From: Cohnella luojiensis
Lineage (GTDB): Bacteria; Bacillota; Bacilli; Paenibacillales; Paenibacillaceae
Reading direction: 5' to 3'
Assembly (NCBI RefSeq): GCF_004564235.1
Contig: NZ_SOMN01000005.1
Coordinates: forward strand, 62,001-126,000
Length of the DNA: 64,000 nt
The notes below the pieces were generated by a model, which made no database searches, had not been told where the DNA came from, and saw nothing but the letters and a program-made list of their open reading frames with translations. This document shows, piece by piece, positions 58,765 to 64,000 of this stretch (positions are counted from its first letter, which is position 1; each line of letters opens with the position of its first letter). The position numbers were made by a program, and so were the translations under genes.

Positions 58765-59946
58765 ATGATGGATTATCATGTGGACCAGATCGATCGAGTA
58801 ATCCATAATGCCATCTCCGTCATGGAAGATAGCAAGATTCAAGTCTTCGAAATATGCGAGATCGCCCGTCGCGAGCTTCATTCCCTGATGCAAGAGCTAG
58901 AGACCGTATTGCACGAAACATCGCAAACCATAGACAAGGTAGATGGTCTGGAGCGGGATTATCGTCTTTCCAGAATCCGTCTGACGGAAGTGAGCCGGGA
59001 TTTCGTACGTTATTCCGAGCAAGATATCAAGTCCGCCTATGAGAGAGCAACGCAGTTTCAATTGGATTTGATGGTCTACCGGGAAAAGGAATCTTACTTG
59101 AAAGCCCGTCGGGACGAATTGCAGCTGCGCGTGAAGAACGTGGAGCTCTCCATAGAACGAGCGGATACGATAAATCTCCAGATGAGCGTCGTGTTAGATT
59201 ACCTGTCCGGCGATCTGACCGAAGTGACGCGGATTCTAGAGTCGGCGAAGAACCGGCAGATGATAGGCCTTAAGATCATCCTGGCCCAGGAAGACGAACG
59301 CAAGCGGATCGCGAGGGAAATTCATGACGGTCCGGCCCAGTCTCTGGCCAATCTGGTGTTAAGGACAGAGATCGCGGAGAGATTGCTCGAAACGAAAGAC
59401 CTGGAGGTCGTTCGCGACGAGCTCGTTGACTTGAAATCGCAAATCCGCATTGGTCTGGAAGAGATTCGCAAGATTATTTTCAACCTGCGCCCGATGGCAT
59501 TGGATGATCTGGGGCTTGTACCGACGCTCCGCAAGTTCGTACAGGACTTCGAGGAGAAGACGAGGATCAGGGCGGTATTCGAAACATCGGGCAAGGAAAA
59601 ACGACTGCCCAGTCCGATGGAAGCGGCCATGTTCAGGCTCGTGCAGGAAGGCTTCAATAATGCCCTGAAGCACGCGCAGCCGACATTCGTCTCGCTAGAG
59701 CTTATTTTTCTGGAAGAGACCATGCAAATGCTCATTGAAGACAATGGCGTCGGGTTCCATCCGGATGTCTTGGAAACAAAGGGTAAGTCGCATGCTCATT
59801 TCGGACTCTTAGGGATGAAGGAACGTGTAGAATTGCTGCAAGGCAAGATCGAGTTCGAATCCATACTAGGACAAGGCACGAAAATATATATAAATGTCCC
59901 CATTAAAGCAGAGCCGGGAAAGGAGTTAATCGCACATGGAAAATAA
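58765..59946 (+). CDS. degS: Two-component sensor histidine kinase DegS
   Basis: The 393-residue cytoplasmic kinase has a long N-terminal coiled-coil sensor (about 1-175), the HisKA_3 helix QEDERKRIAREIHDGPAQSLANLVLR (phospho-accepting His near 186), a HATPase domain with FRLVQEGFNNALKHAQ (N box), IEDNGVGFHPD (D box) and HFGLLGMKERVELLQG. It lacks membrane segments, as DegS does. It phosphorylates DegU. ATG 58765 follows AGGGGTG. degU overlaps its end by 11 bases, so the two are co-translated. Confidence 0.96.
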   Translation: MMDYHVDQIDRVIHNAISVMEDSKIQVFEICEIARRELHSLMQELETVLHETSQTIDKVDGLERDYRLSRIRLTEVSRDFVRYSEQDIKSAYERATQFQLDLMVYREKESYLKARRDELQLRVKNVELSIERADTINLQMSVVLDYLSGDLTEVTRILESAKNRQMIGLKIILAQEDERKRIAREIHDGPAQSLANLVLRTEIAERLLETKDLEVVRDELVDLKSQIRIGLEEIRKIIFNLRPMALDDLGLVPTLRKFVQDFEEKTRIRAVFETSGKEKRLPSPMEAAMFRLVQEGFNNALKHAQPTFVSLELIFLEETMQMLIEDNGVGFHPDVLETKGKSHAHFGLLGMKERVELLQGKIEFESILGQGTKIYINVPIKAEPGKELIAHGK

Positions 59947-60658
59947 ACCAGCGTTACGAAAGATTAAGGTTCTCCTGGCTGACGATCATCAGCTTTTCCG
60001 AGAAGGGCTGAAGCGCATTCTGAACATGGAGAGCGACTTGGAGGTTATTGGCGAGTGCGGTGACGGAATTCAGGTTCTAGAATTCTGCAATCACGAGAGA
60101 CCGGACGTTGTCCTGCTCGACATTAACATGCCGACGGAGAACGGGGTGGTGGCGACCGAGCGTCTTCGCGATATTTTTCCGGAGATCAAGGTTATCATTC
60201 TCTCGATCCACGACGACGAGAGCTACGTGTTCGAAACTCTTCGCAAGGGCGCGACGGGTTACCTGCTTAAGGACATGGAGGCGGAATCTCTCATCAATGC
60301 GATCCGCACGGTAGCGGAAGGACATGCATACATACATCCGAAGGTTACGGGCAAATTGATCAACCAGCTTCGACGGATGACTTATCTGGACGAGATCGGA
60401 GCCTCTTCGGGAGCTGCGGCTAGCCGGGAGACGGTTACGAAGTTCATCCCGCGCGGCAACAATCCTTTGACCCGTCGGGAAGCCGAAGTCCTTCGCCTAA
60501 TGGCAGAGGGCAAGAGCAACAAGTCGATCGGGGAGAACCTGTTCATCAGCGAGAAAACGGTCAAAAACCACGTCAGCAGCATTCTGCAGAAGATGGAAGT
60601 GGACGACCGCACGCAAGCCGTAATTAATTCGATTAAATACGGCTGGGTGACTGTCTAA
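59936..60658 (+). CDS. degU: Response regulator DegU
   Basis: The 240-residue NarL-type regulator has the receiver domain (KVLLADDHQLFREGLKRIL, VVLLDINMP with the phospho-accepting Asp near 62, LKDMEAESLINAI) and the LuxR-type helix-turn-helix (LTRREAEVLRLMAEGKSNKSIGENLFISEKTVKNHVSSILQKM, about 178-225). In Bacillus DegU controls exoenzymes, motility, competence and biofilm genes; comFA nearby is a known DegU-linked competence gene. ATG 59936 lies within degS. Confidence 0.96.
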   Translation: MENKPALRKIKVLLADDHQLFREGLKRILNMESDLEVIGECGDGIQVLEFCNHERPDVVLLDINMPTENGVVATERLRDIFPEIKVIILSIHDDESYVFETLRKGATGYLLKDMEAESLINAIRTVAEGHAYIHPKVTGKLINQLRRMTYLDEIGASSGAAASRETVTKFIPRGNNPLTRREAEVLRLMAEGKSNKSIGENLFISEKTVKNHVSSILQKMEVDDRTQAVINSIKYGWVTV

Positions 60659-60786
60659 ACTCAGCTAAGTATTAACTTTATCAAGTATTAACTACATAAC
60701 GCAACTCTGCTTCGTTCGCGTCTTCTTTGGTCTCTCACCGGCCAAGGAGGCGCGAATTTTGATTTGTTCCTCAATTACGATCGCAC

Positions 60787-60863
60787 CCGGGATCCGCCAC
60801 CCGCCACCCGGCATCCGCCACCCATCACCCGTCACCCGCCAACCACCACCCGCTTGCCGCCAA
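60787..60863 (+). repeat. Degenerate 7-bp tandem repeat, 11 units
   Basis: Unit consensus CCGCCAC; the phase is kept without gaps over 77 bases (variants CCGGCAT, CCATCAC, CCGTCAC, CCGCCAA, CCACCAC). Confidence 0.85.
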
Positions 60864-60902
60864 CTCAAGTAACCATCCTTTTCTTTATTGAGGCGGTGAT
60901 TC

Positions 60903-61077
60903 TGACTGTTACAAGGCAACTTTGACATAATTGAGCTCATGAGACGGAGTTTATGACCGTCACAGACAGCAAAATATCACATTTTGGCGCAACATGTAGC
61001 TTGTAACAGTCAATATGACCGTCTCATAAAGTAAAGTCGATCCAGCCAAGCGCCATACGGCCAAACTGACCGTTACA
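60903..61077 (+). repeat. Five copies of an 11-mer, consensus TGACYGTYACA
   Basis: TGACTGTTACA at 60903-60913, TGACCGTCACA at 60954-60964, the reverse complement of TGACTGTTACA at 61002-61012, TGACCGTCTCA at 61016-61026 and TGACCGTTACA at 61067-61077. The first and third copies form a 13-bp inverted repeat (60903-60915 with 61000-61012). Confidence 0.75.
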
Positions 61078-61079
61078 TT

Positions 61080-61760
61080 CTAAACACCCAGAAGGTCAAG
61101 ATTAACTATGGGGTTTACAAGGTAGTATTTAATTTGTTTGGACCGTTCGTTGGGCGGAAGAAGAAACTGTTGATCTAAGAGGCGATGGAGTAACTTGCGC
61201 GCTTTTTTATCCCCAATCTTAAGGTGCAGACATACGTCAGACACATATAATTTGTTTGCTTTACGTAGGCCGAGCCGTAAAATGTCCCTCTCTTCTGCCG
61301 AAAGATCAGATAGTTGATCTACTTGTCTATGATTTACCCACCTTCCTATGAACTGCAATAAAATCTGCTGGCACATCCGCGGTCTATCGTTCACGTCATC
61401 ATAAGAAAAACGAATAACCTTCCAACCATCTAGGATGAGGTGATTTTGCCTCATCAGGTTGTCCGAGAATTTAGTGCGGCTGATTTCTTTTGCGTGGGAG
61501 TTGTAACCATCCAGCTCGATATTCAACATAATATTGCCCGAGAGAAAAGCGAAATCCAGAAATCGGTTACCATCTTTAAAGTCGCTCACTTCGTATTCCG
61601 GATGCAAGCCGTCGAAGTTCTGGAATGCTGGCCACCATACCTTTTCAAGCAACATTTTTTCGCCATGACTATGACCTTCAATTAATCTCCGTAGTCTTTC
61701 TCCGCGACGACCTTTCTTATGTTTGTCCATGAACAAAGAGTGTGCGCTTTCGAAACTCAT
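61080..61760 (-). CDS. DUF559 (Vsr-like endonuclease fold) protein
   Basis: The only convincing - strand gene. The 226-residue product has RFLDFAFLSGNIMLNIELDGYNSHAKEISRTKFSDNLMRQNHLILDGWKVIRFSYDDV (about 95-150), the DUF559/Vsr-type core (Asp, Glu and 'DG..H' residues) of PD-(D/E)xK-like nucleases, and a C-terminal helical half that may form a winged helix (SDVCLHLKIGDKKARKLLHRLLDQQFL). Function is unknown; DUF559 proteins are usually suspected nucleases. I chose ATG at 61760; the frame opens at GTG 61796 but lacks good spacing to a binding site. The repeat-rich gap lies just past its 3' end, so it is convergent with degU. Confidence 0.75.
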   Translation of the reverse strand: MSFESAHSLFMDKHKKGRRGERLRRLIEGHSHGEKMLLEKVWWPAFQNFDGLHPEYEVSDFKDGNRFLDFAFLSGNIMLNIELDGYNSHAKEISRTKFSDNLMRQNHLILDGWKVIRFSYDDVNDRPRMCQQILLQFIGRWVNHRQVDQLSDLSAEERDILRLGLRKANKLYVSDVCLHLKIGDKKARKLLHRLLDQQFLLPPNERSKQIKYYLVNPIVNLDLLGV

Positions 61761-61828
61761 ATCCTTAGCCCCCAATAAATAGAAATAGCCACTCACCCGT
61801 TCAGCGAGAGCTGACGAGAAAGCGGCGT

Positions 61829-62017
61829 GTGCTTCACGACCCTAAATATGATGAAATTCAAGCTTATTGTATTCCGCAGCCTAAAATCTGTCAATATATT
61901 CCGTCGCAAACAAATGAGAAACCGCCTGCGGGAACTCCCGTCTCGCTTGCGGCATATATTGTGGAACGAGTAGACGGAGCGCTTGAGATGGCTGAGTATC
62001 GGCCGTTCGGCGGTTAG
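61829..62017 (+). CDS. Small hypothetical protein
   Basis: A 62-residue frame with ordinary codon use (YDEIQAYCIPQPKICQYIPSQTNEKPPAGTPVSLAAYIVERVDGALEMAEYRPFGG). The start at GTG 61829 lacks a clear ribosome-binding site, and the frame stays open upstream to 61769. No family is recognised; it may be translated or chance. Confidence 0.4.
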   Translation: MLHDPKYDEIQAYCIPQPKICQYIPSQTNEKPPAGTPVSLAAYIVERVDGALEMAEYRPFGG

Positions 62018-62053
62018 TCGCTCACCTTCATACACCCAAAGGAGGTGGCCGCC

Positions 62054-62485
62054 GTGATTCCCGATCTTTTGTGGATAATCGGCTTTTACGCAGCGGCTGC
62101 GGCATTGGCGCATTGGATCATACGGCGAGGCTCGGGAGAAAATCGTCGTCATTACGTGCTGGTCGCGGGCAACCACCAAATGCAGATTGAATGGTATATC
62201 AGGGCGCTGCAGCAATTTTCGAGACGGACGGGGACGGAAATCGGAATAACGGTCGTGCTGGATCAATCGACGGACGATACGGGGAAGATCATGGAACGAT
62301 TTGCTCGAAGCCATGCCGGAATAGAGTGGATTAGGAAAGAAGCCGAGTATCCGCTAACCGACATAGCCGCTGGCCTTGAGCAGGAGGATAGGGTTACGGA
62401 AGAAGATGGCAGACAGGTTGGAGACAAGAAAGTAGTTTGGGTGGAATTGAGCCGCACGGACGCCGTGAATCGATTGCCGCTCTGA
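62054..62485 (+). CDS. Small membrane-anchored protein upstream of comFA
   Basis: The 143-residue product has one N-terminal membrane segment (about 4-24, LLWIIGFYAAAAALAHWII) and a soluble part with HYVLVAGNHQMQIEWYIRALQQFSRRTGTEIGITVVLDQSTDDTGKIMERFARSH, which recalls the start of GT2-like folds (VVLDQSTDDT) but is too short for one. GTG 62054 has AAAGGAGG at good spacing. Function unknown. A terminator separates it from comFA. Confidence 0.65.
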   Translation: MIPDLLWIIGFYAAAAALAHWIIRRGSGENRRHYVLVAGNHQMQIEWYIRALQQFSRRTGTEIGITVVLDQSTDDTGKIMERFARSHAGIEWIRKEAEYPLTDIAAGLEQEDRVTEEDGRQVGDKKVVWVELSRTDAVNRLPL

Positions 62486-62584
62486 ATGGTTGAAGAATAG
62501 AAGGAGGATTGAAAAAGGGTTGCCGCAGCGAGAAATGTATCATACAATACGGGTAACTGAACAAGAATGGAAATCCGGGTGAAG

Positions 62585-62628
62585 CACACTCTGGGTCGCT
62601 GCTGATGGCGATCGGGGGTGTGTTTTTT
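62585..62628 (+). terminator. Rho-independent terminator before comFA
   Basis: CACACTCTGGGTCGC pairs with GCGATCGGGGGTGTG (several G-T pairs), followed by TTTTTT. Confidence 0.75.
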
Positions 62629-62667
62629 GTTGTTGGCTTAATCGGTTCGGAGGGGGAGGGTGGAAAA

Positions 62668-64000
62668 ATGAAGGTCGTTCTCTATGCGGTACAAATCGGG
62701 GCTAGTCGCAAGGCGTTCTTCTCTGTTGCTTGGGAGGTGGACGAGTGTTATTGGAGTGACAAGGCGGAGCGCATCATACGGTTGAGGGAGAAGATACCGC
62801 TTGGATGGGCCGAGAGAGTTTATGGGCTGTTAGGGGAGCAGTGGAGCAATGTTGTCGTTGAAAAAAGGAAAGGGCATTCGCCGGCTCAGGATTGGAATGA
62901 CGATTTGAAGTTGGCTGTTCGATGGGTGAGCGGGGAGGGCGAGGCGGGCAATAGCTTGTCCCTCGATGTGGAAGATGTGACGCTAGACCCGCATAGGCAT
63001 GCGTTACGCGACATGGAGTACCTTGTCGAGACGGCTCGGTTAGCCAGCCTTAATCTAGCGGGGCGTGCGTTGCTTCGGGAGGAAGCAACGCAGCTGCTGG
63101 ACGGCGTTTTGCCGACGGCCGACGCCTCCGCCTACCTCGCGACGCTGCAGCTCGCGTCGCTAACCGGGGCCCTGCAGCTCGCCGCTGCCGTGGCCCCCAA
63201 GCCATCCGCTCCGCCGCGGAGCGGGCTGCGCGCTTGGGCCGAGCGGCTGCGCCTCGCTCGCCCGACGGGGCTAGCGGCTTCGCGCCGCCGTCCCGCGGAA
63301 GAGCTTGCCTGCCGGCGATGCGGCAGCGGCAAGGACAAGCTGCGGCGAACGCCTTGCGCCGCTTGCGGGCAAGCCTGCGCGTATTGCGAGGCTTGCCTGA
63401 CGATGGGACGCAGCCGCGAGTGCGGGCTGCTCGTCATCGGCGTAGCCGGGGCAGGTAAGGACCTGCCCATCCCTGTTCCCGTCTACTCGAGCCAGCCTGC
63501 CCCTGCGGATACCGCCCAGTCTCTTGCTGCCAACACGAGCCAGCCTGCCCCTGCGGATACCGCCCAGTCTCTTGCTGCCAACTCGAGCCAGCCTGCCCCT
63601 GCGGATACCGCCCTGTCTCTTGCTGCCAACACGAGCCAGCCTGCCCCTGTGGATACCGCCCAGTCTTTTGCTGCCAACACGAACCAGCCTGCCCTTGCGG
63701 ATACCGCCCAGTCTCTTGCTGCCAACACGAGCCAGCCTGCCCCTACGTATTCTGCCAAGTCTCTCGTTACCCACATTACCCAGCATGCCCCAACTTATTC
63801 CGCCCAGTCTCTTACCGCATATACAAGCCAGCGTAGCCAATCATTCCAGCCTGTCACCCCCAACGCCCTTGCCAAGCGCTGGGGCCTCAGTCCAGCCCAA
63901 AGCGCCGCGGCAGCCCAAGCGCTACAGTTCTTAAACCGCCCTTCCTTTTCCCGTAGTGGCCATACCTTCCTGCTCTGGGCGGTCACGGGAGCGGGAAAAA
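62668..64000 (+). CDS. comFA: Late competence helicase ComFA, 3' truncated by the window edge
   Basis: The frame runs open from ATG 62668, preceded by GGAGGGGGAGGG, to the edge (444 codons). It has an N-terminal region of low conservation (1-205), a Cys-rich zinc-binding segment (about 213-252: ACRRC, PCAAC, QACAYCEAC, SREC), a linker that carries a 16-residue repeat (about 275-386) and the start of the helicase core, LSPAQSAAAAQALQFL followed by FLLWAVTGAGK (Walker A). ComFA is a DEAD-box-like ATPase that drives DNA uptake in competent Gram-positive cells. The tetracysteine finger and the AVTGAGK motif identify it; the rest lies to the right. In a usual ComFA the finger is joined to the helicase by a short linker, so the repeat block is the odd part. 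Confidence 0.92.
   Translation, partial: MKVVLYAVQIGASRKAFFSVAWEVDECYWSDKAERIIRLREKIPLGWAERVYGLLGEQWSNVVVEKRKGHSPAQDWNDDLKLAVRWVSGEGEAGNSLSLDVEDVTLDPHRHALRDMEYLVETARLASLNLAGRALLREEATQLLDGVLPTADASAYLATLQLASLTGALQLAAAVAPKPSAPPRSGLRAWAERLRLARPTGLAASRRRPAEELACRRCGSGKDKLRRTPCAACGQACAYCEACLTMGRSRECGLLVIGVAGAGKDLPIPVPVYSSQPAPADTAQSLAANTSQPAPADTAQSLAANSSQPAPADTALSLAANTSQPAPVDTAQSFAANTNQPALADTAQSLAANTSQPAPTYSAKSLVTHITQHAPTYSAQSLTAYTSQRSQSFQPVTPNALAKRWGLSPAQSAAAAQALQFLNRPSFSRSGHTFLLWAVTGAGK
63490..63825 (+). repeat. 48-bp coding minisatellite (16-residue repeat) inside comFA
   Basis: Seven units of 48 bases in frame with comFA. Units 1-5 (63490-63729) are nearly identical and encode SQPAPADTAQSLAANT or close variants (NQPALADT..., SQPAPVDTAQSFAANT). 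Units 6 and 7 (to 63825) are more diverged (SQPAPTYSAKSLVTHI, TQHAPTYSAQSLTAYT). Repeat variants change at few bases, which points to recent expansion. Confidence 0.93.

Larger units (their letters stand above)
60659..61079 (+). other. 421-base repeat-rich gap between degU and the DUF559 gene
   Basis: No gene is supported. It holds a short direct repeat (AAGTATTAACT at about 60666 and 60682), a degenerate 7-bp tandem repeat (60787-60863) and a set of five related 11-mers (60903-61077). Confidence 0.7.

Noticed and set aside
60692-60940. 82-residue - strand frame with GGGWRxP repeats
   Set aside because: Product of the 7-bp tandem repeat; no binding site and no flanking conserved sequence.
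60787-61077. CRISPR array
   Set aside because: The 7-bp tandem and the 11-mers have no 25-40 base repeats with uniform unique spacers, and no cas genes are in the window.
62509-62556. 15-codon frame starting TTG after AAGGAGG, between the membrane protein and comFA
   Set aside because: Only one base separates the ribosome-binding site from the TTG, and there is no support for a leader peptide.
63271-63840. 189-residue - strand frame with a repeating basic 16-residue unit
   Set aside because: It is the antisense shadow of the comFA minisatellite; any 48-bp in-frame repeat gives a periodic product on the other strand. The + strand frame has the zinc finger and Walker A.

Overview
The window reads as a chromosomal segment of an endospore-forming Bacillota of the Paenibacillaceae (Paenibacillus or Cohnella type). 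The support is spoIIID, an alpha/beta SASP, degS-degU, comFA, the local order spoIIID-mbl-flhO-flhP, and five secreted proteins with S-layer homology (SLH) domains. No rRNA, tRNA, CRISPR array, transposase or phage gene was seen. All genes but one are on the + strand.

Layout. 0-8.9 kb is a housekeeping block: the 3' end of a probable SpoIIQ-like M23 peptidase, spoIIID, mbl, flhO, flhP, an EpuA-type small membrane protein, a CDP-alcohol phosphatidyltransferase, fabZ, a phosphohexomutase and a DUF5693 membrane protein. 9.3-12.6 kb holds secondary cell-wall polymer genes: csaB (pyruvyl transferase), a tagA/wecG family glycosyltransferase and tagO. 12.7-22 kb holds a large SLH protein, the probable main S-layer protein (distinctive codon use, long leader) and a secreted protein of unknown function. 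22-42 kb is an S-layer/surface glycan locus: a WsfP/WbaP-type initiating transferase, an O-antigen-ligase-like protein, GT2 enzymes, an APS kinase (cysC), Wzm/Wzt ABC exporter, a sulfotransferase with a C-terminal coiled coil, a GT4-GT2-GT4 multidomain glycosyltransferase, an epimerase, rmlACBD and a rhamnosyltransferase-like GT2. Its 26-37.7 kb core is strikingly AT-rich. 42-55 kb has a second ligase-like gene coupled to an SLH gene, a SASP, metK and two more SLH proteins. 55-64 kb has an MmcQ-like protein, a phosphodiester glycosidase with a copper-amine-oxidase-N domain, degS-degU, a repeat-rich gap, a reverse-strand DUF559 protein and the 5' part of comFA, which carries an in-frame minisatellite.

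How the genes fit together (inference). TagO, TagA and CsaB would build and pyruvylate the wall polymer that SLH domains bind; the S-layer and SLH proteins dock on it. The 22-42 kb locus would start a glycan on undecaprenyl phosphate, extend it with rhamnose and other sugars, export it by Wzm/Wzt and transfer it to S-layer protein through a ligase-like membrane enzyme. The most interesting point is a sulfation module inside that locus: CysC would make PAPS, and a sulfotransferase with a coiled-coil tail, sitting next to a Wzt that carries a C-terminal domain, resembles the ruler/terminator layout of WbdD or WsaE with sulfate in place of methyl or phosphate. That is a hypothesis from domain layout and gene order only.
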